From assembly GCA_020444325.1 (NCBI GenBank), contig JAHLLD010000007.1:62001-126000 (forward strand): 64,000 nt of DNA, given 5' to 3'. Below are positions 7,392 to 18,200 of this stretch, piece by piece. Position 1 is the stretch's first letter. Every line of letters begins with the position of its first letter. A program made the translations under genes and the position numbers. Below the pieces are notes generated by a model. The model saw nothing but the letters and a program-made list of their open reading frames with translations, did not search any database and was not told where the DNA came from. The stretch comes from a bacterium (lineage in GTDB: Bacteria; Bacteroidota; Ignavibacteria; SZUA-365).

Positions 7392-10286
7392 ATGTCTTCG
7401 CCTCATACCATGAAAAACAATCAACTGTACGAAACGCCATTTGAAACCCGGCACATCGGTCCGAGTATCGCAGAAGAGCAGGAGATGCTGCAGACCATGG
7501 GGCTCTCTTCTCTTGATGAACTGATTGACCAGACCGTGCCCGCGCACATCCGCATGAAAGACCCGCTTGATATGCCTCCGGGCATGGGTGAGCCTCGCTA
7601 CCTGAGAACACTCGGTGCGATGGCATCCCGCAACCGTGTGTGGAAATCGTGGATCGGACTCGGGTACTACGGTACGCATACCCCGAGTGTCATTCGCCGC
7701 AATATTTTTGAAAACCCGGGCTGGTACACCTCGTACACCCCGTACCAGGCGGAAATTTCCCAGGGACGCCTCGAGGCCATCCTGAATTTCCAGACCATGA
7801 TCGCGGACATGACGGGCATGGAAATGGCCAATGCCTCCCTACTCGACGAGGGGACGGCCGCCGCGGAAGCGATGACCATGGCGCAGGGCATTGTGCAGCG
7901 CAGTGCAGCACGCAAGCACAGCAACAAGTTCTTCGTCGCGGACACCGTGTTCGCCCATACACTCGACATTCTCAGTACACGGGCAGAACCGCTCGGACTC
8001 GAACTTGTCGTCGGTGACATCGCCGAGGCGCAGCTCGATGATTCCTACTTCGGTGTACTGCTGCAGTATCCGAACGCACGCGGCGCAGTGCAGGACTACA
8101 CCGATGTCATCGCACGGGCGCACGAACTGGGCATTCTGGTGGTGTTCGCCGCAGACCTGCTGTCGCTTGCAGTGCTGAAATCACCGGGTGAGCTCGGCGC
8201 CGATATCGTCGTCGGGAATTCACAGCGCTTCGGCGTCCCGATGGGTTACGGCGGTCCCCACGCTGCGTACTTCGCCACACGTCAGCAGTACGTGCGCCAG
8301 CTCCCGGGCCGTATCATCGGCGTGTCTGTCGACCGCCATGGCAACCGCGCCTATCGCATGACGCTGCAGACACGCGAACAGCACATTCGCAGGGAAAAGG
8401 CCACATCCAACATCTGCACCGCCCAGGCACTGCTCGCCGTCATGGCCGGCATGTACGCCGTATACCACGGTCCGGAAGGCATCCGTCAGATCGCTACCCG
8501 TGTGCATACCCTGGCCGCAGCGACGGAGAAGGGACTCCGCACCCTCGGATTCAAGCAGCTGAACGATCTTTATTTCGACACACTGCTCGTGGAAGCCGAT
8601 GCCGCTGTCGTGCGCACCGCAGCGGAAAGTGCGGAAATCAATTTCCATTACATCGATGCCAATCATGTCGGCATTGCACTCGATGAAACTACGACGGATG
8701 AAGACGTCGACGAGATTCTCCGTGTCTTTGCGGCAGTTGCCGGCAAAGACTTCGTCGCGCCATCCGATCTCTATGATGATCTTCCCGTGGCCTTTCCTGA
8801 GCAGCTGACGCGTACGAGCGATTATCTCACCCATCCGATCTTCAATATGAACCGGTCGGAAACCGAGATGATGCGCTATATCAAGTCGCTCGAAAACCGT
8901 GACATCTCCCTGGTCCACTCCATGATCCCGCTCGGTTCGTGTACGATGAAGCTCAACGCCGCCACGCAGCTGCTGCCGGTTTCGTGGCCCGAGTTCGCGG
9001 CGATCCATCCCTTCGTTCCCGCGGCACAGGCCGAGGGATATCGCATGATGATCACCGAACTCGAAGAGATGCTGACGAAAGTGACCGGACTTACCGCGAC
9101 CTCACTGCAGCCGAATTCCGGCGCACAGGGTGAGTATACCGGGCTGATGGTGATCCGTGCATATCACATCGCCAACGGAGAAGGCGAGCGCAACGTCGTT
9201 CTTATCCCCTCCTCGGCGCATGGCACCAACCCCGCCAGTGCGGTTATGGCCGGCGCACGCGTCGTGATCGTCGCCTGCGACGAACGCGGCAACATAGACG
9301 TCGACGATCTGCGCGCAAAAGCGCAGGAGCACCGTGATACGCTTTCCGCGCTGATGGTCACCTATCCTTCAACACATGGCGTGTTCGAGGAATCCATCAA
9401 GGAGATGTGCGAAATCGTGCATGAGAACGGCGGACAGGTGTATATGGACGGAGCAAATCTCAATGCGCAGCTTGGGCTCACGAGTCCGGGCATCATCGGC
9501 GCTGACGTCTGTCACCTCAACCTTCACAAAACCTTCGCCATTCCGCATGGCGGTGGTGGTCCGGGCATGGGGCCAATTTCCGTGGCCTCGCATCTCGCAC
9601 CTTTCCTCCCCGGTCATGTGGTTACATCCACAGGCGGCACGAAGCACATTTCCGCCGTGGCCGCCGCCGCATGGGGCAGCGCCAGCATCCTGCCGATTTC
9701 CTACGGGTACATCAAGATGCTCGGCGGCTCGGGTCTGACCGAATCAACCCGCTTCGCCATCCTCAATGCGAACTACCTGAAGAAACGGCTGGAGAACGAG
9801 TACCGCATTCTCTATACCGGCAAGAACGGGCATGTCGCGCATGAATTCATCCTCGACCTGCGTCCCTTCAAACAGTATCACATCGAAGCTGAGGACGTCG
9901 CGAAGCGTCTGATCGATTACGGTTTCCATGCCCCCACACTGGCCTTCCCCGTCGCCGGCACACTGATGATCGAGCCGACCGAAAGCGAATCGCGCGTGGA
10001 ACTCGACCGTCTCGCCGATGCCCTGCTGGAGATCCGAAAGGAAATCCAGGAGATCATCGACGGTACGGCGGATGCCGAAGACAATGTGCTGCGCAACGCA
10101 CCGCATACGGCACCGGAAGCTCTGGCGGATGAGTGGACGCACCCGTATTCCCGCAGCAAGGCCGTTTACCCACTGCCCTTTGTGAAGGAGAGGAAATTCT
10201 GGACCCCCGTGGCGCGCATTGACAACAGCTACGGTGACAGGAATATTATGTGCAGCTGTCCCCCGATCGAGAGCTACATGGATTAG
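7392..10286 (+). CDS. gcvP: Glycine dehydrogenase (decarboxylating), full-length P protein
   Basis: The PLP-dependent P protein of the glycine cleavage system decarboxylates glycine and passes the aminomethyl group to the H-protein lipoyl arm. It is a one-chain (P1+P2) form of about 960 residues, not the split gcvPA/gcvPB version. Family marks are RHIGP near the N-terminus, the PLP lysine in LNLHKTFAIPHGGGGPG (Lys codon 9528-9530) and the C-terminal end IMCSCPPIESYM. Starts at 7392 or 7410 are both possible; neither has a clear Shine-Dalgarno, and TATACA at about 7371 could be a -10 close to the start. gcvT, gcvH and lpd are not in the window. Confidence 0.95.
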   Translation: MSSPHTMKNNQLYETPFETRHIGPSIAEEQEMLQTMGLSSLDELIDQTVPAHIRMKDPLDMPPGMGEPRYLRTLGAMASRNRVWKSWIGLGYYGTHTPSVIRRNIFENPGWYTSYTPYQAEISQGRLEAILNFQTMIADMTGMEMANASLLDEGTAAAEAMTMAQGIVQRSAARKHSNKFFVADTVFAHTLDILSTRAEPLGLELVVGDIAEAQLDDSYFGVLLQYPNARGAVQDYTDVIARAHELGILVVFAADLLSLAVLKSPGELGADIVVGNSQRFGVPMGYGGPHAAYFATRQQYVRQLPGRIIGVSVDRHGNRAYRMTLQTREQHIRREKATSNICTAQALLAVMAGMYAVYHGPEGIRQIATRVHTLAAATEKGLRTLGFKQLNDLYFDTLLVEADAAVVRTAAESAEINFHYIDANHVGIALDETTTDEDVDEILRVFAAVAGKDFVAPSDLYDDLPVAFPEQLTRTSDYLTHPIFNMNRSETEMMRYIKSLENRDISLVHSMIPLGSCTMKLNAATQLLPVSWPEFAAIHPFVPAAQAEGYRMMITELEEMLTKVTGLTATSLQPNSGAQGEYTGLMVIRAYHIANGEGERNVVLIPSSAHGTNPASAVMAGARVVIVACDERGNIDVDDLRAKAQEHRDTLSALMVTYPSTHGVFEESIKEMCEIVHENGGQVYMDGANLNAQLGLTSPGIIGADVCHLNLHKTFAIPHGGGGPGMGPISVASHLAPFLPGHVVTSTGGTKHISAVAAAAWGSASILPISYGYIKMLGGSGLTESTRFAILNANYLKKRLENEYRILYTGKNGHVAHEFILDLRPFKQYHIEAEDVAKRLIDYGFHAPTLAFPVAGTLMIEPTESESRVELDRLADALLEIRKEIQEIIDGTADAEDNVLRNAPHTAPEALADEWTHPYSRSKAVYPLPFVKERKFWTPVARIDNSYGDRNIMCSCPPIESYMD

Positions 10287-10309
10287 AAATATGCAGTTTC
10301 TGCATATTT
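10287..10309. repeat. Palindrome A1 (TATGCAG-N3-CTGCATA family)
   Basis: The 17-bp core TATGCAGTTTCTGCATA (10290-10306) is a perfect 7-3-7 dyad, extended by AAA on the left and TTT on the right. It begins right after the gcvP stop codon. Its centre at 10298 is 33 bp from the next copy. Confidence 0.85.
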
Positions 10310-10320
10310 TCGAAAGAAAA

Positions 10321-10341
10321 ATTATGCAGAATGTGCATAAT
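10321..10341. repeat. Palindrome A2 (same family)
   Basis: The arms ATTATGCA and TGCATAAT surround GAATG. The centre at 10331 is exactly 33 bp from both A1 and A3. The innermost pair of the 7-3-7 core is lost (G/G), but an outer AT pair is gained. Confidence 0.85.
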
Positions 10342-10350
10342 CGTTTCAGC

Positions 10351-10377
10351 ACCCGTATGCAGTTTCTGCATACGGGT
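10351..10377. repeat. Palindrome A3, probable gcvP terminator
   Basis: The core TATGCAGTTTCTGCATA (10356-10372) is lengthened by ACCCG/CGGGT into a perfect 12-bp stem with a TTT loop. It is followed by GTTCTGTTTTTA, so transcribed from gcvP it would work as an intrinsic terminator. The centre is 10364. Confidence 0.85.
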
Positions 10378-10410
10378 GTTCTGTTTTTAGGCACACTGAT
10401 GATAGGCAGA

Positions 10411-10439
10411 TTGTTTTTCTGCACGCGTGTCCGTAACAT
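10411..10439 (+). promoter_or_regulatory. Candidate promoter for the 10494 gene pair
   Basis: TTGTTT (10411-10416) and TAACAT (10434-10439) are separated by 17 bp, with a start predicted near 10446, downstream of the palindrome triplet. Sequence match only. Confidence 0.4.
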
Positions 10440-10493
10440 AGTGCCTGCTGCCGTATGCGCACGAAAAAATCCCGCCCAGATTTGAGGAGTCAC

Positions 10494-10982
10494 ATGCGTA
10501 TCCCTGCCATCCTCTTTCTCTCTCTCCTGTTCTTTTCCTGTTCGAGTACCCCGAACCGTCCCGCGTTTTCCGACTTCCTGGAGATCCGCGAAGTACAGGC
10601 CGACGACCCGCTCGCACTCCGTTATGAAACGCGCGACGGCGAAGAAATTCGCCTCGGCGATCCGGTCCTCTCGGGAAAGAACATTTCCCGCTTCCAGGTG
10701 AAGCCCGGGAAAACCGATCTCTTCGATTTGTACATCACGCTGACCGGAGCGGAAGAGGCCCGCTGGAGACGTTTTGCACGGTCCCGGGGACGTGAAGCCG
10801 CCCTCGTCATAGACGGCAAGGTGCGCTGCCTTTTCGAAGTACCGGATCCCGGTGACCCCCAGGCCGGTGCGGTCATCGTTGTGCCCATTCCTGAAGTCGC
10901 TGAGACGCAGGAGGAAGCGGATGAGCTCGAGCGTTTCCTCGAAGACAACAAACCTGTAAAATCGAAATCCACCTCACGGTAA
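10494..10982 (+). CDS. Lipoprotein with SecD P1-head-like domain
   Basis: This 162-residue lipoprotein begins MRIPAILFLSLLFFSC with lipobox LFFSC (Cys16). The body has an LEIREVQ... opening strand, then a block (about residues 45-115) with LGDPVLSGKNIS, LYITLTGAEEARWRRFA and AALVIDGKV. This order resembles the P1 head subdomain of SecD, though no transmembrane part is present, so it is not SecD. The last 40 residues are Glu-rich, ending with Lys/Ser. AGGAGTCAC fixes ATG 10494. The stop overlaps the next start by one base, so the two genes are translationally coupled. The function is unknown and the domain match is inferred. Confidence 0.8.
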   Translation: MRIPAILFLSLLFFSCSSTPNRPAFSDFLEIREVQADDPLALRYETRDGEEIRLGDPVLSGKNISRFQVKPGKTDLFDLYITLTGAEEARWRRFARSRGREAALVIDGKVRCLFEVPDPGDPQAGAVIVVPIPEVAETQEEADELERFLEDNKPVKSKSTSR

Positions 10983-11605
10983 TGCAGACCAGCTCACGCC
11001 TGATACTGTTCAGTGCTCTCGCAGTTTTTCTCGCAGGTACCGTCTGGCTTTTCTGGCCCGACCCTGTGATGGAATGGGAGAAAGGCGTACTCTGTCCCGA
11101 ACTCCCGATTCAGACCGCGCCAACGAGGAGCACCCCCTGGCTGAAAGATGACTTCATGATTACGGCACTGGCGGACTATGACATCCGGGCACGCGTACTG
11201 AGCCGGAAGAATTACGGCAGCGGTAAGGAGTCGGATCTCTCCCCTGTCGATTTTGCACTCGGCTGGGGACGCATGTCCGACAGTTTCGTCATCGATAAAC
11301 TGGACATCTCACAGGGACACCGCTGGTACAAATGGCGTGTGGCCGACCTGATGCCCATCCCACGCAAGGAAATCGAAGAGAGCAGCGCAAACGTGCATAT
11401 CCTGCCCGCCAACGATGAGGTGTGGGACATGGTTGATGAAGTCCACGAGGGCAGCGTCGTACACATGAAAGGATATCTTGTCAAGGTGACCAGTGACGGG
11501 GGGTGGCACTGGGTTTCATCTACCCGCAGGGATGATACGGGTGATGGCGCCTGCGAGGTGTTCTGGGTGGAATCCCTCACTGTCGAGAATCCCGAAGAAT
11601 CCTGA
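10982..11605 (+). CDS. Conserved uncharacterised membrane-anchored protein
   Basis: The 207-residue product has one N-terminal hydrophobic segment (about residues 6-24, ending LFWPDP) and an extracytoplasmic body. It belongs to a widespread conserved unknown family recognised by GRMSD...DISQGHRWYKW, PIPRKEIEESSANVHILPA, VVHMKGYLVKV and GDGACEVFWVE. The taATG overlap with the upstream lipoprotein gene indicates coupled expression. No catalytic motif is obvious and no function is assigned. Confidence 0.8.
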   Translation: MQTSSRLILFSALAVFLAGTVWLFWPDPVMEWEKGVLCPELPIQTAPTRSTPWLKDDFMITALADYDIRARVLSRKNYGSGKESDLSPVDFALGWGRMSDSFVIDKLDISQGHRWYKWRVADLMPIPRKEIEESSANVHILPANDEVWDMVDEVHEGSVVHMKGYLVKVTSDGGWHWVSSTRRDDTGDGACEVFWVESLTVENPEES

Positions 11606-11683
11606 CACCAAAAGCCTCTGTGTATCAGTCAGCTCACATGAACATCAATTGCATGTGTTGCGGGGGACCGGTAATTTGCCTGC

Positions 11684-12259
11684 ATGGAAAAACTGCCCCG
11701 CCACTCGATACTCCCACAGCTGCTCGGCAGCCTGAAACATCTCTCACTCGAAGAAGCCGTACGCCGCGCCCGGCGCATTCGCCTCGTGCTTTCCGACAAC
11801 GACGGCGTGCTCACCGATACCGGTGTATACTACGGTCCCGAAGGCGAAGCGGTCAAGCGCTACAGTATACGCGACGGGATGGGGATGGAGCGCCTCGGAC
11901 TGCTCGGCGTCCACAGTGGCATCATCACCGGCGAGAAATCCATGAATCTCAAGCGGCGTGCCGAAAAGCTGCGCCTGCCGCATCTCTATCTCGGTATCAA
12001 GGACAAGGTCGCCGCTCTCGATCGCATCCGCCACGACACCGGACTGACCACCGAAGAAATCGCCTATATCGGTGATGACGTAAACGACCTCGAAATTCTC
12101 GATGTCCTCGGTGAACGCGGACTGACAGCGGCCCCTGCCGATGCCATGCCACAGGTGCTCGACGTCGCCCAGTACGTGTGCGCCTGGCGGGGCGGCAACG
12201 GTGCGTTTCGTGATTTTGCCGAAGCCATCATCACCCTCCGCAGCATGCAGCACTATTAA
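11684..12259 (+). CDS. kdsC: KdsC-like HAD phosphatase
   Basis: The 191-residue protein is a C0-type HAD phosphatase like KdsC, which removes phosphate from Kdo-8-phosphate in LPS inner-core synthesis. It has motif I SDNDGVLTDTGVYYG (nucleophile Asp in DNDG rather than the usual DVDG), IITGEKS (motif II), the lysine in GIKDK and GDDVNDLEI (motif IV). A leader of about 28 residues precedes the core. kdsA/kdsB are not nearby, so sialic-acid-type or other phosphosugar substrates remain possible. Its stop abuts the stop of the convergent macroglobulin gene. Confidence 0.85.
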   Translation: MEKLPRHSILPQLLGSLKHLSLEEAVRRARRIRLVLSDNDGVLTDTGVYYGPEGEAVKRYSIRDGMGMERLGLLGVHSGIITGEKSMNLKRRAEKLRLPHLYLGIKDKVAALDRIRHDTGLTTEEIAYIGDDVNDLEILDVLGERGLTAAPADAMPQVLDVAQYVCAWRGGNGAFRDFAEAIITLRSMQHY

Positions 12260-15200
12260 TTACTTCGCGACAGTCACTCGTATTCCAGCCGTGTGCGCAG
12301 TGAACTCGGGTGCATACATGCACTGAATGCTTGAGATGCCATTCGAGAACTCACCCGCGTGTGATACGCGCAGGGGATACTCGAATACGTGCACGCCCTT
12401 GTTCAGCCAGTGGAAGAAGAAGTTCACTGAGGCGTCACGCGGGGCTTCGTAATACCCGAGACCACCCTTCCAGTGATATCCCGAAAGCTGATTGATCAGC
12501 TCGAGTCCGGCACCACGCATATCCTTGAGATGGACATACTCCATGTCACGATCGACGCGCAGTACCACGCGGACCTTCACCACATCGCCAACCTTCAGCA
12601 CATTGTCTTCCGTAATCGGTTCGAGCACAACACCTTTATCGGTGTTTCGCTGCAGGTAGAGTTCCTTTTCAATCTGCAGGGGAGTCTGCGCAGGGGTGAT
12701 TTTATCCAGCTGTTCGAAATACTGCCAGTACACCGCGCCCCAGGCAATTCCCTTGTCTTCCTTTTTCACTGTGACATTTCCCATGGAGGGTTTGATTTCC
12801 CCGCCATGCCAGTCGATGCGATAGTGTCCACTGCCCGCTTCGACCTGCGCACCCATGGCGCGCGGATCGATACGCTCGCCGCCCATGGTGACTTCGACCA
12901 GTTTGTCCGACGCCAGCAGATCGCTGCCGCGCCGCAGCAGCGCATAGCATGCTTCCGCAGTGGAGACGGTTGAACCCCAGTCCTGCACCTGCTTCTGTTT
13001 GAGCAGCCAGATCTTCATCTCATCCACCGCTGCACCGTCATTCGCCACGACGTCAAATACTTCGATGAGCATGGCCTGCGCTTCAATCGGGGCCTGGTAC
13101 CAGAACCAGCCGCGACCATATTTCCAGTACATGCCCATCTCGTCATTCTGCATGGCGCGTTCGCGAAGGGAGCGGACAATAGCCTGCGGCACATCCTTTT
13201 CCTTGAAGCGATGCAGCGCGAGGGCAATCATGCCCTGCGCCATATAGCCACGGCGCGCCCACCACTTGCGTGATTCCTTCTGCCAGAAGCTCACAGCCTC
13301 GTCATACTGTGACGGGATATCCTGCGCCATGAAATAGCTGCGCGCATAGAGATACTGGATTTCGAGCTGACTGAGATAATCTTTTTCCTCGTCGAAGCTG
13401 CGTTCCCGTCTTTTCAGCTCCATGTAATCGGCATTCATGCGGTCATCCATGAACTGCACGGCGCGGCGCAGCATGCGCTGCACACGCTCATCCTTCGGCG
13501 TGATGCCGAGCTCGGCAAGGTGTCCGAATCCTGCAATAATGTACTGCGTGATGTAACGGCTCTCGGGCATGCCCGGGAACCACGGCCATCCACCATTGCT
13601 CGCCTGCGCCTTTTCCAGTTTGAGCATGGCGTTGTCGAGCTGCTGGCTCATGTGGTTGAGATCGAAGAGCAACGCGATACGTTTCTTGCGTTCGCTTTCG
13701 TCCTTCCCCTGCAGCACCCAGGGGGTTTCCTCGAGCAGAAGCATTTTCAAATCCTGGTTCTTCTGCAGGTTGGAGAGCAGGGCGTCCGTGTTTTTCCATT
13801 GATCGAACACGCGCTTGATCTTCGGATTGCTGTTGACGATATGCGAGGCGATGCTGTTGGCGTAGTAGCGGCTGAACACCTGCTCCGAACACTCGTAGGG
13901 ATACTCCATCAGGTACGGCAACGCCTGCACGGCGTACCACGCGGGATGCGAGGTCATTTCCAGCGTGAGCTGATGCTGCGTGAGCGTGGAAGAGGATGCG
14001 CTGTTGACCAGTTTCTCGAAGGTGAATGAGCGCGTCTGTCCCCCGCGAATGTTCATCGGCATGCTCTCGGTGACCAGCATGCGATTCGGCAGCACGGGTA
14101 GCGCCATTTCCTCGCCGTCGGAGAAATCCCCGGCCCGGGCGACCACGCGATAGACGATGGGACCGCTTCCCTCGGGAATACTGATCTCCCACTGTGCGGT
14201 GGTGGAGCGTCCCGCTTCGACCGAGAAATTTCTCCCGGCATTGCGCAGCGAAAACTTCTCGTCCACAGGCTGCATGCTCAACGCATCGAACAGCTTGAGT
14301 GTCACCGTTCCCTGCAGTGCAGAGTCGGAGAGATTGCTGATCTTTGTCATGAGCACGACACGGTCGCTTTCACGAAGGAAACGCGGCATGTTGGGCATGA
14401 CCATCAGTTCTTTCTGTGTGACCGTCGTCTTCTCCAGGTAGCCGGTTTTCAAATCCGGGGTGTGGGCGAACAGCCGCAGCTTCCACCGCGTCAGGGCTTC
14501 CGGCACGGTAAAGCGAAGCACCACGTTGCCATCTTCATCCGTCATCAGGTCGGGATAGAAAAACGCGGTTTCGTTGAAATTCGTACGCGCCTTGACCATG
14601 TCGAGCGCGCCGTCCTGCGTGGCCCCCTGATCGCCCGCATCGTCCTTGTCACGCATTTCCTCGTCGAGCACCATTTCCTTTTTCTCGGCCCGGTTGCCCA
14701 TCGCAAGACCATCGGCCTCCATCTCGGCGGCTGCAGGTGCAGCCCGCATCGCCATGGCATCTTCCTGCACTCCTGAACCAAAACCCATGCCCATTGCCTG
14801 CTGCGACTTGTACATGTGCCGCCCGTAATAGCGGCCCCCCTGTCCGAGCAGGAAGAGATTCAGTCTGTCGTAGGACTGTGAGTAGTACGAATAGCCGGTA
14901 TTCCAGTCATCGATGTACAGCTGCGCGGAGACGCCGCCGAAGCTGTGCGCACCCATGTTGAGGTAGCGCGCGTACGAAGGCCAGCTGAAGCGTGGCCAGG
15001 AAGTCGTGTAGATTGCATCGAGTGAGGCATCATACATCGAGGCGAGGAGTTCCGCCGCAACGCGATCACGAGCGGGACCCTTGATTGTGATCTTCCATTC
15101 CTCCTTCTGTCCGGGACGCAGTTTGTCCCGGAACGTCGTGGTCTCAACGGAGAGCTGTTTGTTGCTCCAGGGCACGTGAATCGAGACACTGCGCTGATAA

Positions 15201-18200
15201 AGACGGTAGTCACGCACGAAGCTGACATTCGCAGAGAAGCCGCCGCGGTGTTTCTCCTCAACGGCGAGTTCATATGGCCTCGCACCGCTGCTGAGCGTTT
15301 GCCATTCCTCCCGCTGCGTCTCTCCGTGGAAGTCGACACGGTACAGCGCGTGCACGCGATCGAAACCGCTGCCAAAGAGGAAGCGTGCCGTCTCACCCGG
15401 CTCCGCCGTGGTTTTCTGCGCAACGAAGAACTCTGCCGTGGGAACGGGAAGTGCCGCACCTTCTTCAAACACGGTAAACGTGCGAAGCAGCGTAAGGTCT
15501 TCGCCGGACGGATCCTTGACGGAATACGTCAAACGGTAGCTGCCCGGATTGAGGTCCGCAAGACGAAGAGAGTCGACACCTTCCTCTCCCATGTGCAGAT
15601 TGTGACCCATCACCTGCCGTTCGACGTCCCAGGTCGCGGGCACGTTCTCATTGCGGTAAATATCATGCGGGAAATCCCGGCGGAACTCCTGCTCAGAGAG
15701 CACCCAGGTATCCGGCTCCGGAAGGTAGCGACTGCGGAGAATGCGGTCAGGGGTTTCGAGTTTCTCCAGCACGACCGTGCCGTCCGCGGCAACCGGCTGT
15801 CCATCGAGATTGCGTGCGTGGAACATCAGCGTCTGCTCGTCGCTGCGTTCGATCACGGAAGGGACACTGAGCGAGAGTTCGATGGACGTATACCCTGCGC
15901 TCACGTTTGTGGATGCGCTGTGTGTTTCACCGTTGATATCGATGACGTCGGCGGTAATTTCATAGGTAAACACCGGAAGCGTCGAGCGATCGATGCTTTT
16001 GTCCGGGATGGCTTCAAACTCGAGTGTGAAGCGCCCATCACCATCGGTCTTCCCGCGGCCATGCGCGATCTCCCTGTCCTCGCCGCGTGGCATGGGACGC
16101 CACCACCAGTACCAGTAAGGATAGCGCGTTTTCCGTACAACACGCCACGACACATCGGCGCCGTCGATATTCGAGCCGGCGTAGGCCTTTGCGATGCCGC
16201 TGACTTTCACGATGTCGTTGAGGCCGTAGTTCCCTTTGACCGGTTCGAACTCCGCCTCGAACTTCGGCCGTTTGTACTCTTCGACACGCACACCGGCGGA
16301 GCCCCAGTTATTCTGGATGCGCATCATCCCTGTGAGAACGCCTGAGGGCACGGTGAAGGTAGTGTTGAATGAACCGTAGCTGTTTGTACGCAGCTCCATC
16401 TCATGAATTTTCTGGTGATTGACGTCGTAGAACACCACCGTGCTCGTCACATCCGGCACAACCTTGAAATCCGCCTTTGAAGGATTCCCTTCCAGCACGA
16501 TTCCTTTGACATGCACCGTTTGTCCCGGCCGGTAAATGGCCCTGTCGGTAAAGAACAGCGTGCGTCGCTGCGTGTTGGACTGCCCGGATCGCCAGGCGTA
16601 AAAACTTTCGCCGATGGTCAGGGTGTCTTTCCCCGCCATTACGCGAAACATCACGCCGTCGCGGTGACGACCGGCATTGAGTACGAACTTGCCGTTGCCG
16701 TCGGTCGCCCTGCTGCCTTCGAGTACCAGTTCGTGACTGTTCTGCGACGAACGCCATTTACGCGTGTACATCTCCACGCGCGCATCCTTGATGGGATGTC
16801 CATCAACGGCGTCCATCACCCAGAAAAAGTGATCACCCCGTCCTTCCTGAAAGCTCTGCAGACTGAGTCGCGTGACCTGGAAATTTGCATAGGCGATGGC
16901 ATTCTCATCCAGCGAGAACTTCCTGTCGGCACTCATGAGAATCATGTAATTCCCCAAGGGAAGCGCCGGTGCCCGCAGATCGCTTCGATGCAGTTTGTAA
17001 TCACCTTTGTCCGGCAGCTGCTGCGTCCATGCATGGACCGCCTTGCGATTGATCAATTCAGAGAGCCATTCATCGCGGTCGCGATAATTCTGTCGTGGGG
17101 CAAGCCGATCAAGCGAAGGCAGCGCAACCACGCGGAAATACACCGTCTTCACATTGCGCCATCCGACGCTCAGGAGAATGGGAGCGTCAGGTTTCATGCT
17201 TTCTTCCACCGTCAGCTGCACTTCTTTCTGCAGAATGCCACTCTCGAGTGCGCGGCAGTTGATCGCACCGCGCGAGTCGGGGAAGCGCGCATCCTCGGTC
17301 CGGCAGCGCTCGAGGGCTGCCGGATAGTTTCCGAGCTCATGCTGGTAGCGAGCGAGATAGTATCCGGCCTGCGTGGAGATGGGTTCATTCCTGTAGGAGT
17401 CATGCAGAGCCAGGACAGCCTGGTAGTAGGTCGTGTCCTTGTCTTCATGCCAGGTAATGCGCTGCGCAAAATCGAGACGCAGGAGATCGAGATCCACCAG
17501 CGCCGTCGCATCGTTGCGTCCTGCATGAAAACGCAGGAGCTGCTGATACAGCCGCAGTGCCTGGTAGCGTGGATTGGCCGGGTTGGGGGAAGTGATTTCC
17601 GTGCGCATGAATACTGTGACCGGGGCAAGCATTTGCAGGTCTGTCACTTCGAAGTCCTGCTGCGGTGAGGGCAGATCCACTTCGTCATTCTCAAAAAATT
17701 CGAGCGCACGATGGGCGAGTACATCGTACATGGTAGGACGATACTTGCCGCTCAGATTTCCGCCATAGAGGATTTCCTGCCAGTCCTTCACCGGCAATTT
17801 CTGCAGTTCAGCCGCGCCTGCAAGCGAACGCCTGTACAGTGTGGCCGTGGTGTCGAAGAACACCGTGGCATCCCAGCTGCGGAAATCATCTTCCGGGGCG
17901 TCTTCCACCTGTGTGCGATCATTGATCCGCCAGCGGTTGGCCTGGTAGTAATTCCAGTACATGTCCGCGAGCATCGAGGTAAGGATGGATCTGGTCGACT
18001 CGCTGCTGGCTTCAAGCTCCTTCTCCAGGTCGCGCACCAGTACGACTTCCTCTTCCTCATTGATGACAGCACGCAGCGCGACGCGATACGTGATCGCCCG
18101 TACCAGTTGCGGTTGATTGTCTTCGGTTTTTGCGCGTGTGTAAATCGCCTCGACCAGTTCGAGGGCGGTTTTGGGGAGTCCTTCATCCAGTGCCTTATCG

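Noticed and set aside
7300-7392. Glycine riboswitch before gcvP
   Set aside because: The gap from rnc is only 91 bp and lacks the paired aptamer motifs.
10378-10494. Sigma-54 promoter downstream of palindrome triplet A, by analogy with 38285
   Set aside because: No GG-N10-GC arrangement with TGGC/TTGC half-sites was found there, nor near triplet B or copy C.
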